DNA from: Lunularia cruciata
Lineage: Eukaryota > Streptophyta > Marchantiopsida > Lunulariales > Lunulariaceae
Direction of reading: 5' to 3'
Length of the DNA stretch: 64,000 nucleotides
Assembly: GCA_948567375.1 (NCBI GenBank)
Contig: OX419756.1
Location: 52,492,552-52,556,551 of the forward strand
The position numbers and the translations under genes are program-made. Positions 54,063 to 64,000 of this stretch are shown here, piece by piece (position 1 is the first letter of the stretch; each line of letters opens with the position of its first letter). The notes beneath the pieces were generated by a model. It was not told where the DNA came from, did no database searches, and saw only the letters and a list, made by a program, of their open reading frames with translations.

Positions 54063-57000
54063 TTAAGCCTTATCTATGAGACTTTGAATGGCAGCTTGTG
54101 CGATAGGGTGGTACGAGTTCTTTGCTTCGGCAAATACTTCCTTTGCAAATGCTTTACCTTCTTCGCCACTGTCGAGAAGTCCTTTATATAAAGGCTTCAG
54201 ATACTTCATCCTCCCAACACTGTTCAAAGCCACTCTGATACGTTCATAAAACGGCTTGTATGCTGAGTTAGCTCCAATGGTCAGCATGGGCACTTTAATC
54301 TCCCAGTTGGGGTTTTCCGAGAAATGGCGGACTTCGAGATCATTGATCTCTTCTGCACTGAGCTTTTTTGGAAGACGTTCGAGATAAACAATATACTCTA
54401 TAGCTTCCCAGTCCTTAATATCTTCCTCGGTTAGTCGAGTACCGGAGACAAAGTTTTCTGCCAAACTCACAATGGTATTCAACTTGTCTGATTGAGGTGG
54501 AATCGCGTTCTCGATTATACCTACACCATTGATCCAGGTGTCTACATCTATCAACTGATCAATTTTGGGTAATTGTAGTCTGAGGAAAGCTAAAAAGGTA
54601 TCCGTGTTGATGGACTGAAATCGAAAATTTGCAATGTACTTCTTTAGGAAGATATCGAAGGTAGGCCTTCCAACTGCGAGCTCGACGTGGCGAAGGAACT
54701 GAAAACCTTTCTCGTACGGTACCTTCGAATAGACTTCATCTGGATCTACACCTTCCAGATCAGTCTTCAATTTTGTGTACTCCGGATTGGCCCGGAATCG
54801 GTCAATCTCCTCTAATAAACCTTGCCATCCAAGCCCATTATGTAAAGCTACACGGTCCACTCCACTCTGTTCCTCAACAATGCGCCGCTCCGCATATGTA
54901 GTGAACCCCTGCCATCATTTATTACAGTGCTCAGCAGCTTAGTATGAAAGTTTCTTACCTCAAGCATGACTCGGGTGGAAAAATTGGAAGATTCAATCTC
55001 CCCAGTCAGTCCAGGACAGACAGTGCGTAATTGACTAGAGACAGATCCGCTCAAAAGTTCTTCACGGCTTTTCAAAGCTTTACTAAAGGAAGTTTTCTGT
55101 TAAACAAGCCTGGATAATAGCCTGATAAGGTTTTAGTCAGTTAACTCCTTGCCATAAATCTGTTGGGAAACTTTTGACCCCATAAAACAACACTCTTCCT
55201 TCAAATTCCCTAAGAGCCTAGACTGGTTCGAAAATCTGTAGCATAGTTCTTTGGACTCAGGATCCTGTATCTGTTCGATCAAGTACAAATTAGAGCGACA
55301 AAGGCTGGTCGCTTGTTAATATAGTCCTAGCAAATGCAGAGTATAGAGAGGTGTAAGAAACGAAGACTGTTAGCAACACACATGAGCTACGAAGAGATGT
55401 TGTTACCTCATTGAGCCAAAAATCGTCAGCAGTAGCATTGCTAATAAGATTTCCAGTCCAGCTGTGAGCAAGCTCGTGAGCTACAACTTCAACTCCGCTT
55501 TGGTCTCCAACAATAATCGTAGGGGTCAGAAACACCATGCGAGGATTCTCCATTCCTCCATAGGGAAAGCTGGGGGGCATAACCAAAAGATCAAACCTTT
55601 CCCAATCATAATCTCCAAACAAACCCTCCGCAAGCTTCACAGTCTTCTCAGTCTCCGCAAACTCCTTAGCAGCTTTTTCAAGCTCCGAAGGCTCTGCATA
55701 AACCCTCGTCCTCGGCCCCACTTCCTTGTTCGCAATATCTCCAGCAGCCAGCGCAAATAAATAAGGAGGAATCGACTGCTCCATCTCAAATCTCTCCACC
55801 GCCCTGCCCTTCTCTATCCCTTCCACACCAGCCACTCTTCCATCATATTTCGCAGACATTACTGCATGCAACTCTTCAGGAAGGTTCACATCTGCGGAAT
55901 ACTTGATCCGCGCAATTGGAGTATCCTGGCACGGGAATACTGACCGAGCATGGATCGCTTGGCATTGAGTAAACATGTAAGGAAATTTCTTACCCCCGGT
56001 CTGAGCCGGATCCAGCCACTGAAGAGCCGAAGCCTGCGGACTCGTCTTGAAAGAAACACTGAACACAGAAATCCCGCCCTCATCTCCCAAATTCACGCGT
56101 AACAGCGATCCCTTAACCTTTGCAGGATCTGGCGCGTCCAGCACGAATTTCAGCTCTTTCTTGCTCGCCGGATCCCAAGCCTGTACGATTTTCAAATCGC
56201 GAGTGTCGAGGAAGATCTCCCCCGAATGTGCTCTCTCCAAGCTTAGAGTCGCGGTTCCGGAGATTGTCTTCGATTCGAAATCGAGGTTCAGCGACAAGGC
56301 AACATGCTTCGTCAGTGGGTGCGACGAGTCCGTGTACGAATGAGGGTCGATGGGCGTCATGTCTGCTATTCTCGTCGTCGCCTTCTCCTTCTCCTCCTCA
56401 GTTCTCGCAGTTCTTCTCAGCTTCTCCTCCGTGATGTTTCTGGAGCTCGAGCTGCCGTTGCTCGAATTTGGCGGGAGAGGTATTCTACTGCAGAAATTCC
56501 CCGAACAAGTATTACTGTGTTCTTCTCCACAGATGATCGAAAGACCCCTCTTCTCCTCACAATTACTGCTGCTGCCTTTTCTCGTCGGGCTTCCGTTCAC
56601 GAAATGCGTGCGGGGGCTACTACTTCCGTTGCCTACACTCTTCTCCGTGAGAGGAGCCTTGGGGCTACCGTTCACGACACACTTGTCTCCAAGGGAGTGG
56701 CCGAAGTCCCCAGGAAACGTGTTCAGAAGTTCCAAAAGGATCGCCTCTTCTTGTTGCTTCTCCTCTTCTTCGCCCAAAGCAGCAGTCGAGACCGATGGAG
56801 TGGGAGCTGTATCTTCCTCCCGTGCAAGTTTAAAAGGTCCCTGGTACTCTTGCTCCTCCGCCTTTTGTACCACTGAAATTGCTAAATCTACTTCTTGCGC
56901 ATGTTGTGTGGATTTTGGCGCATCCTGTTGAAGAATTGTCGTTGATGCTTGGAAATTGGCCCGAATACCACTCCATGTGCTGAGTTTGGCACTGAGAAGC

Positions 57001-57182
57001 TCCTCCTCCTTGGTGCTTTTGCCAGACCCAATCCAACTGCTCCACCTTTTCTTTATCTCTCGAGGAGGCTGTGAAGGCAGAGGTTGCTCCTGTGCTGCTG
57101 CTGTTTCGCCACTGCTATCCTGCCACAGCCCATAAAGATATTTTGAGTAAGCCTTATCCATGACTGGACTCACGGTATGCAT
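54063..57182 (-). CDS. LKHA4: LTA4H-type M1 zinc aminopeptidase with long N-terminal extension, 2 exons
   Basis: Exon 1 is 57182-55407 and exon 2 is 54908-54063; the 498-bp intron is GT..AG between codons, giving 873 residues. Core from residue 275 (ATG 56,360) is a full-length LTA4H/aminopeptidase-B protein: DPHSYTDSSHPLTKHVALSL as in plant members, the substrate-binding GGMEN at 542-546, HELAH at 569-573 with the third zinc ligand Glu 592 exactly 18 residues later (HEXXHX18E), the proton-donor tyrosine in VPYEKGF at about 657, and the C-terminal HEAT-like domain to the stop. It hydrolyses N-terminal residues from peptides; epoxide hydrolase activity is not established for plants. Residues 1-274 are an extra Ser/Glu-rich, low-complexity extension with repeated VNGSP/NGSSS. 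Either the longer protein is made or translation starts at 56,360. Confidence 0.95.
56361..57182 (-). other. In-frame N-terminal extension of the LTA4H-type protein
   Basis: 274 codons open without a stop, continuous with the conserved core. It starts MHTVSPVMDKAYSKYLYGLW, then basic REIKKRWSSWIGSG, acidic EEEEKQQEEAILLELL, and NGSP/NGSSS repeats. No domain is recognised and no clear transit peptide is seen. The family normally starts at the equivalent of 56,360. Confidence 0.6.
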
Positions 57183-57978
57183 GCAGAATTATGATTCACG
57201 TGCATTTTCGTGCATTCAAGTTTTGGACGGACTTCGGCTTAGGAGGAATTCTTTACTCTTTGTACCCATACCAGATCATCGTAGGTCGAATACCATACCA
57301 TACATATGGGTCGAATAGCTCGATTTCGTAAGGGACCCCCTTCGTAATTGTCAGATACCTGAACAGTCGAATTCATACTCCGTACCTTCAAAACTGTTGT
57401 CTCATCAGCGCAGCCAAATACGTGTGTGGACTCGAGATTCTCTTGGCTTGTTGGTGTTTGATATACGCCACTTGTCTACTGTTTCTATACTACGTTACAA
57501 GTAACGTACCCATATGATTAGCGTTCTTTGCGTCTTCTAGCGAGGCATGAGCATATAAAGATCAAGTCTTCAAAGTTTAGGAGGGTAGGTGATCTTATTC
57601 ATTCGTCAGTGATGTGAACTGCATGAACTTACGTTGATGTTCGTGGAATGAACTGTCATGACCGTTGAAGTTATGAGGAATTCATGCGAACTGCGAGGTA
57701 AGCCGTGATACTTTAAGCAAGAATCGTGTGGTCTCGTGACAGGGTTTGTCAAGATAGTGGCCGAGTAGAAGTGTGAATTTAGTATTGAGTATTTAGTTGC
57801 AAATGTAGAATTGAAGTGCATGATTGACAGGAGGTATATTACTGTGGTAATAGTGTAGTTTATATAACATTCTACAGTTTCTGAATGATACTTGTAGCAT
57901 GTTGGTGTAGGAATACTCTCAACATAAGGTTCCACTAAACACCGTCTCTCAAGAGTTTTCACTCTGGAATCGATCCAG
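57183..57978. other. Upstream region of the LTA4H-type gene
   Basis: No gene recognised. It should contain the promoter of the minus-strand aminopeptidase gene; an ACCATACCATACATATGGG stretch near 57,290 is the only distinctive sequence. Confidence 0.4.
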
Positions 57979-58117
57979 TCAGCCTTGATCTAAAGGTTCA
58001 AACACATGGAATTGTAATTGTGATATAATAGAGGATTCCTGCTGTACCTCCGCTAGGGCATCAGTCACACCAGTGCAGGCAGGCTGCAATCCTTCTTTCA
58101 ATTGAACAGTTAAGTTC
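57979..58117 (-). CDS. Candidate terminal exon of an unidentified gene
   Basis: Acceptor ATGTGTTGCAG before 58,117 and an open frame NLTVQLKEGLQPACTGVTDA...FEPLDQG to a TGA at 57,979-57,981. The amino-acid texture looks like real protein but I recognise no family. It may belong with the frames at 58,878-59,237 and 59,780-60,349, but I cannot join them with confidence. Confidence 0.25.
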
Positions 58118-58877
58118 CTGCAACACATTATCATTAAAGGTGAAGAATCTTTGCAACGCTCTTCCACCAACATTGCAGGTTTCCTTTAACACCCCTGCTG
58201 GTCACCATGAGGCCCTATTATGTATGAAGTTTTTGTACTTCATGCCCTTAAAGCTGATGGGAAGAAGTGGAACAACACCATAATCGTGTTGTGAAGCTGC
58301 CCAAAAAGAAGAAACATGTTTGTGTGAGAAAAGGTAAGGCGGGATACCGACTACTCACCAACCCAACAGTATCATTGCCTTATGCTGCTAGAGAAACTGT
58401 GCAGTGAAGCATGTGGAAGTTCAGTTTGCCCCCGCTGAACAGACCTACACCACCTCACACTCCTGCTCCACCCAGAAAGCTCGCGGTGAAACCTGACGGG
58501 CAGTATGCTGTCTGAGACTTGGGGAACATCACGCGGAGTTGTTCTGATGCTAGAATTTGGTTGTAGCATACGTATGTATCTGTTCCTGTACAGTAACATG
58601 ACGTCACCGCATTGATAAAATTTATCTGGTTTGGGTGGTCACATCGTTGAAATTTCAACCCGTCCACATCATTCCAGTAGGATAGTGCAGGAAGAGATGC
58701 CATGAACTACAAGCACCATCCTGATGTGCTGAAAGATGTGACATGTGATATGCGTGACTTGGGCTGATAGTCTATTTAACTCGGCCACCACGGGGTTGCC
58801 GGATGTGTGCTGATAATGAGATACATCAGTGCAGTTATCTCTCTGGGTGTGATTAGCTACTTGCATGCATGGGTATA

Positions 58878-59237
58878 CTATGCCTCCACATAATGAGACA
58901 TAACAGTAAGGGTGTGGGTGTCAGTCCAGGTCTCTACGAGAACTTGTGACATAACAGTAAGGGTGTGGGTGTCAGTCCAGGTCTCTACGAGAACTTGTGA
59001 CAAGTCGACTTTCGGAAGTTCCTCGAAGAGAAGAAAGGGAGGAACTAGACCGCGAACATAAACTCGTATCGAGGCTTTAACCTCTCCGAGTACGATTCGC
59101 ATAATTCGAAGTTCCTTACAATCCGACTTCCTTGGGCTGGGAGTAGAGCTGTAGGTTTCTTGGAGGGAGTTGGAGACAGAATGGAATACAGTGTTGCAGG
59201 ACATTTCGCTCTTGTTGAAAATGGAGGACATCCGCAA
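58878..59237 (-). CDS. Candidate exon with two in-frame 17-residue repeats
   Basis: Minus-strand frame containing FNKSEMSCNTVFHSVSNS, IMRIVLGEVKASIRVYVRGL and LVPPFLLFEELPKVDL, then two copies of SQVLVETWTDTHTLTVM and a stop after SHYVEA. The duplication (58,897-58,947 and 58,948-58,998) is an exact 51 bp, so it preserves this frame. No family recognised and no start codon assigned. Confidence 0.3.
   Translation of the reverse strand: MRMSSIFNKSEMSCNTVFHSVSNSLQETYSSTPSPRKSDCKELRIMRIVLGEVKASIRVYVRGLVPPFLLFEELPKVDLSQVLVETWTDTHTLTVMSQVLVETWTDTHTLTVMSHYVEA
58897..58998. repeat. Exact 51-bp tandem duplication
   Basis: GACATAACAGTAAGGGTGTG starts at 58,897 and 58,948 and the units match base for base across all 51 positions, so the event is recent. 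Confidence 0.95.
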
Positions 59238-59779
59238 AACTCTTGCAAGGACTTCCTATGTCCAGTGTTTAGCACACGGTCCCTCCAACTGACCTGTTTG
59301 CGGTGAACAGCCGACTCCGGAAGTATCACTGAGGGTTAGATACACGCCATATCGACTCAGGGGCCTTGGTTCAACAGGCAGCTCTCAGGTTAGGCAGGAC
59401 AACCCTTCCTCCTCACCATTCCCCACAATACGTCCATCGAGCAGTGATTCATTGATTCGAACAAATTTTAGACTAGCTCACTCTTGAATTGAGTCTCTGG
59501 GATATAAAGGTTTCTTGATTCAGGCAACGTCCCACACCAACAGGTAAGGGACAACGGCCAAAGTGGGGCTGACTTGACTCCAGAGTTTGACAAACGGGTC
59601 GGTCTCGGGCTAATGGATGCTCAGTGACACTGGCACCACAAAAATAGGCAAGCGAAATGATTTTCGGAATGCAGAAGTCCTGTCTAGATACCCAGTGGGC
59701 TCACGGTACCTTGCACTCCGCCCTCGCAATGGGAGCAGAGCACGAATTAAGGCTAAGACATGATTCATTTCGCGCTCAC

Positions 59780-60349
59780 CTTCATTCTCACTTGTAGCTC
59801 CCGCCGAATATTGTGTCCAGGACATTCCTTCGCCCATATCGTTAAGTCGTCGCGTCCTTCTGGCTGCACAAAAAGGATAACTTCCGACCCCGTGAAGACA
59901 GGTCGACCCCGGTGGTTTATATCCGACCCTGAGAAGAAAGTTGAACCCCGGTGATTTACTTCCGAACCTGAGAAGAGAGTTCGACCTCGGTGATTTACTT
60001 CCGAACCTGAGACGAGAGTTCGACCCCGGTGATTTACTTCAGAACCTGAGAAGAGAGTTCGACCTCGGTAGTTTATGTCCCCCATAAAATCGTAGTCACC
60101 CTGCAAATCATGACAACGTTTGATGCGTCCAGGAAACTTAGAAAAAAAAGTGAATTCCACATGGAGGTGGATCAACTGTTTCTCGAGGCACCGATGCACT
60201 TCCTCATTGATTTTTGACTCACGGGGGAGTCCCAATAAATCATATCCCAGCCTAGAAATCACCCCTTTAAACTTGAGTCCGGAGCAATAAGTGGTGGTAG
60301 TTACTGTGGTGCCGTAAAAAGCTACAGCATGGGGGAAAGGCTGGCCGAC
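59780..60349 (-). CDS. Candidate large exon with 13-residue tandem repeats, unknown family
   Basis: Open minus-strand frame from an apparent acceptor (CCATAG before about 60,349) to a strong donor AAG/GTGAGC at 59,780. It reads GQPFPHAVAFYGTTVTTTTY, GLKFKGVISRLGYDLLGLPR, NEEVHRCLEKQLIHLHVEF, FPGRIKRCHDLQGDYDFMGD, then five 13-residue repeats of the type HRGRTLFSGSEVN, and ends ILFVQPEGRDDLTIWAKECPG. Amino-acid composition is protein-like and the 39-bp repeat length preserves the frame. I recognise no domain, could not find its start exon, and cannot rule out a degenerate gene. Confidence 0.4.
59883..60077. repeat. 39-bp tandem repeat, five units
   Basis: Units at 59,883, 59,922, 59,961, 60,000 and 60,039, each close to TCCGAACCTGAGAAGAGAGT followed by TCGACCCCGGTGATTTACT. 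Period is exactly 39 with only substitutions between units, so the minus-strand frame is kept open, while the plus strand has a stop in most units. Confidence 0.93.
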
Positions 60350-61669
60350 TATGGTATATTTCCAAAGAGTCCATCGCCATTATCCTTCATCGCTTCAACA
60401 CTTGTTGAAAACCTCACATGTTGGGGAAGGGGGGCAAGAGGGAACGGGGTGTACCTGATGAGCCAGGTACTTCCAACATTATTAGACTTCATTTCCCCGA
60501 AGGAAGAACCCAGCCAAATTACGTGAAACTCTGAATCTCATTCTGCAGATACACATGTAGTCAATCTAGTACCCGAGATACTTACCCAAGGGCCCCAAAA
60601 ACCAACGCATAGAAAACAGTCAAACCTTCCTCCATCACGCCTTTCCGGCATCCTAACATACAATGCTGAGTGAACAAAGTAGCACGCTTCTTAAGAACGC
60701 AACTTTTCGTTAGTAGGTGGGTGCACAATTGCCAGAACTTATTCTCTGAAGGAATGCACATAAAAGGGTAAATGATACTACAGAAATGACGTCAGACAAG
60801 TACAGCAGTGAATGAGGAAAAGTAGCCATGCAGAGAAATATGGTCCGCTGAATAGAATCACGCTCAATATCTTAATCCTTTTCCCACTCGATGACTGACC
60901 TGAGGTATATAGGACACCAAGCACAATCGTGGTGATAAGACCCGAACACATTCAAAGAAGTCCAAAGCCCAGACCTTTATACCGTTCAAGCTTCAAAATT
61001 ACACATCTGAAGTCCTTAAGGCAGAGGAGACAAGTAACCTCACTATCTCCTATCCAGGCGAGATTAAACTGCCTTCCACGACATGTGAAATCCGGCCAAA
61101 GCTACAATGGGCTGGAATATAAAGTGATCTTGTCATATTAGAGTGGACGTACCAGCAAATTGTCCTACTTAAGTCTCTCAGAGAAACAAGAAGATACAAC
61201 ATTGCAGATTGAGGAGGATCTCTTCAGTGGGCATGCACTACAACTAATACCCTGAGCCGAGTGTGATGATACAGAACACCAAGAGCCTACAAAAACGTAT
61301 ATGCAAAGACCTGGAAATGCATATCAGATATGAAGTGGGTGGATAGAGGATGAAGAATTAGAGAAACTCTGCACCATTCTGAATCCATCTCGCAGGAAAC
61401 TAGTGTGCACTAACATGAAACAATCCTTTGGGCATGTCTGCTGAAACAAGTTGTTGCTTCCAGATTCCCAAGGAACATGCAGATGACCTGCTTGAATATA
61501 CATCTACTAGTACCGAAAATAAATACCTCTGTTATGGCTAGGTGGGTATAATTACTATACCTCCCTCATTGGAGAGCATTCCATTGCACCCTGGAGTCAA
61601 ACAAATGCATGTAAGCTTCCCGAAGCAGGCCCCGCGGATAAACCAACTTAAAGTACCTGAGCCTCTGTG
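60350..61669. other. Intergenic or unresolved 5' part of the unidentified gene
   Basis: Short minus-strand frames near 60,530-60,380 (MKSNNVGSTWLIRYTPFPLA) and an ATG-led piece at about 60,652 ending before GTAAGT could be upstream exons of the locus at 59,780, but reading phases do not agree. The right part is the 3' flank of EB1. Confidence 0.35.
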
Positions 61670-63846
61670 TTACTGTACCTTGACGGGTGATTGACCTTGA
61701 AGGAACTCTCCACTAGCACCCCCACAGGATGTTCTGCGAGACCGCGGTGACAAAAGTGAGGAGGAGTCATCCACCTCGACGGGTGTATTCTGTTGTTTGC
61801 GCTTATGCATATCGCGCTTCGCTGTTAAAGAGTCAAAAAAAGAATCATCTTCCGAAATATCCTTTGGATAATCCAGAGCAGATTGATTAATCATCGCCTG
61901 AGCCTCGGCAATAACTGAAGGGTTGTCATCAGCCGCGTACAAAATTTTCTGAACTGCCATAACCACCTGCACAAAGCAATAACTTTCTCATCCACGCGAA
62001 CTACAAAAAACGTGGGTTTATCAAACTGTAATAGATTGGGGACAGGCTAATCGACGAGGTTACAGAACGTGTCTCGACACAAGGACATGCAAAGCATTTT
62101 CCATTCGGATTTAAGGCGCTGACAAAAATTTATTTAAAGGAAAGAGGCCATTGTCTAAAGTGGCAAGAAATGCAAAGGCATTGCGACTAAAAATACGTAC
62201 AGGAAGATGGCCAAGTTCAGGATTTTGGCACAGTATCTCAATATCCCTCAGCTTGGCAAAATAGAAGTCCCTTTCCTTCTCCAAACTATCAACTGAGAGT
62301 TTTAGCTCTGTGATCTGTAAAAAGCATAGAAAACGTCAGGAATTTTGTTTGTCTGGATTTCCTCTCAGAGTTTTGGGTTGGCGCATCTTCCTCTCGGTCT
62401 CAGAACTATCAAGAATCAACAACATGATGTAGTGATATCCTGAGAGACGGTTGCAATATGTGGATACGGTGTGGTTGGAAGTGCAACTTGGTTAGTTCAA
62501 TCTCCAGCCACTTGGGAAAGTTATACCTGCTCATTGAGTGCTTGAATTTGCGCCGGAGGTACGCTAGTCACATTGGACAAACTGGATGAGGTTTTACCTC
62601 CAGTGTGTCGATTCACTGCAAGTTCGCCCGCACTATGTAAGGGTAAAGCACTAAGGTAAATCAAAAGAGGTTATGCAATTCCCGTGCTATACCAATTCCA
62701 CACAGGACACTACGGCGAACTCAAGGAGAAACTCGAATTATTTGATTATAATCTTAATCAGAACGAGCTATCAAGAGAGAGAGAGTCGCTCATACTACTG
62801 GAGGCTGAATGAGAGTTGTCTGTCTTGCGCAGAGATGTGGCAGGAGTGATGGGACGCGCGCTAGGAGTTGACTTGCCAGAGGAATAAGAACTGACACTAC
62901 TCGGTAGCACAGCCTTCTTATTTGCTTCTCTTCCACCTTTACAGGTCTCTCTTCTTTCCACGGCATTGTACCTGAAAACTGAGAAGTGATCAACACTCCG
63001 AGCCTTTGCAGTGGATACATCAAGCTAGAGCCCTCTCATTGTCGTATCCTTTAATAAGACAATCTTCAAGTTGGTGTCAAAAGATGCTTAATAGAGCAAT
63101 TGTTGATGCAGAAAAAAATTCATAACTTTTAACTTCAGAGCTCAAGCCCTCTCAAGACACATACCCCGATGATCCTCCATTTATGGAATCACAATATCTC
63201 TTCAACCACTGCATAAACTCCAGGTTGTCCAGCGGTCTCCCTTTAACCAGCTTGTTCACCTCGATATGCTGCACAGATGATACGATTAGCGGGATAACGA
63301 TACAAAAGCCGCCGAGCGCCGTCATTTTGGGTGCCCGCAGGGCAACTCGCAAACTCAGCCAGCCCGCTATCTGAACTCGGAAAGTAATTCGTAGTAGTCG
63401 ATTAGTGAACTCCTATCTATCCCTTTTGAGAGCTTCACCGATCTTGAATGTAAGATTAAAGTAGAACAACCACCTTGCCAATCTTGAGCTTGTTGAAGAC
63501 ATCTTGCAAGACTTTGTAATTTTGGATCATGTCGTACTCCGTTTTCGCGTCGAAATTCACCTGAAGTGGTAGTCGTAAAATCGCGTTAAAGAAACAACGA
63601 ACATTTAGACTTCAATAGCAACACAACCACATTTGTTGCTGCATGCTCAAAAGCACTCCTTTCCCCGTGATTGCACAACAAGAATAGAACGTATGCCCCG
63701 TAAAGCTGACAGCCTGGTCAAGTTCTAAAGTGCACGTCACGTACATTGCAGGTTAAAAAAATTGCGGGAAGACTAACCTTGTGCATAGCCACCACTCCCG
63801 GATGCACCGCGTCCATCAGTTGGCAGTGAACGGCTCCAGAGGCGGC
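61670..63846 (-). CDS. EB1: EB1 microtubule plus-end-binding protein, 3' seven exons (5' end outside window)
   Basis: Exons on the minus strand: 63778-63846, 63474-63560, 63165-63268, 62796-62971, 62527-62615, 62201-62314, 61670-61966; all GT..AG with matching phases, 311 residues. The missing first exon (about 35 residues) lies beyond 64,000. Calponin-homology domain: [61 protein letters not shown] Ser-rich linker (about residues 90-180 of this fragment) follows YNAVERRE. The EB homology coiled coil has [20 protein letters not shown]. The tail is Ser/Arg-rich (SPRSRRTS) and ends QSPVKVQ, with no acidic EEY/F end, like the plant EB1c type. It tracks growing microtubule ends. Confidence 0.95.
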
Positions 63847-64000
63847 CTGCGTTTGCAAAACAAGAAGAATAGCTCAACAAATCCACTCCTTGCATTGCGT
63901 AAATGGGACAGTGGTCAACTGATGTGTGATCCTCGACACAGTGGGCACATGACTTTTAAAGTAGAGATAGACTAGGTGCTTCTCATAAGCTTCCGGCCAC
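63847..64000. other. EB1 intron running to the window edge
   Basis: Sequence upstream (in sense) of the acceptor at 63,847-63,848. No exon encoding the EB1 start (NEILxWIN-type residues) is present before the window ends. Confidence 0.7.

Noticed and set aside
56304-56931. Two overlapping plus-strand frames of about 190 codons
   Set aside because: They lie opposite the LTA4H-type coding exon, have low-complexity Leu/Ser runs and no domain; they are antisense shadows.
60590-60652. ATG-led piece MPERRDGGRFDCFLC before GTAAGT as first exon of the unidentified gene
   Set aside because: The next acceptor gives a stop in the matching phase, so I could not make a consistent model.

Overview
This window is nuclear DNA of a land plant. 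The protein-coding genes at its right end are split by GT..AG introns, and their products are closest to plant families: a plant-type EB1, a plant-type adenine phosphoribosyltransferase, and an LTA4H-like M1 aminopeptidase whose conserved core opens as plant members do. The left two thirds is transposon debris with a plant-type Ty3/gypsy chromovirus and a PIF/Harbinger transposase. A non-LTR element with a restriction-like endonuclease and the style of the proteins make a seed-free plant (bryophyte or lycophyte) my best guess; this is inference and I cannot name the species.

Bases 1-41,000 are a repeat compartment. A decayed PIF/Harbinger transposase (about 2150-3374 and 8866-9085, minus) is split by an old Ty3/gypsy chromovirus (3375-8865, minus). 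After diverged repeats and AT-rich gene-free DNA there is a 5'-truncated non-LTR retrotransposon copy (14,266-15,183) and a cluster of short 3' tails of the same family (22.9-25.4 kb). A lone intronless FkbM-like methyltransferase gene lies at 28,440-29,456. A longer copy of the non-LTR element (30,935-34,073 plus 39,727 to about 40,200, minus) is split by a second, younger chromovirus (34,079-39,721, plus) with near-identical LTRs and a perfect 5-bp target duplication, TAAAG.

Bases 42,000-64,000 are gene-rich: an STK19 homologue (plus, 8 exons), adenine phosphoribosyltransferase (minus, 6 exons), a small two-exon candidate gene, an LTA4H-type aminopeptidase with a long unexplained N-terminal extension (minus, 2 exons), an unidentified minus-strand coding locus carrying two different tandem repeats whose lengths are multiples of three, and the 3' seven exons of an EB1 microtubule plus-end protein that runs off the right edge. 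A MITE with perfect 35-bp inverted ends sits just upstream of the APRT gene, next to a 765-bp tandem duplication.

The most interesting signal is regulatory. The LTRs of both chromovirus copies are packed upstream of the TATA box with GAAnnTTC palindromes, including a perfect four-unit heat shock element. This predicts a heat-activated retrotransposon family, by analogy with ONSEN but in a different superfamily. Many breaks in the younger copy fit C-to-T change at CG or CHG sites, as expected if the element has been methylated.
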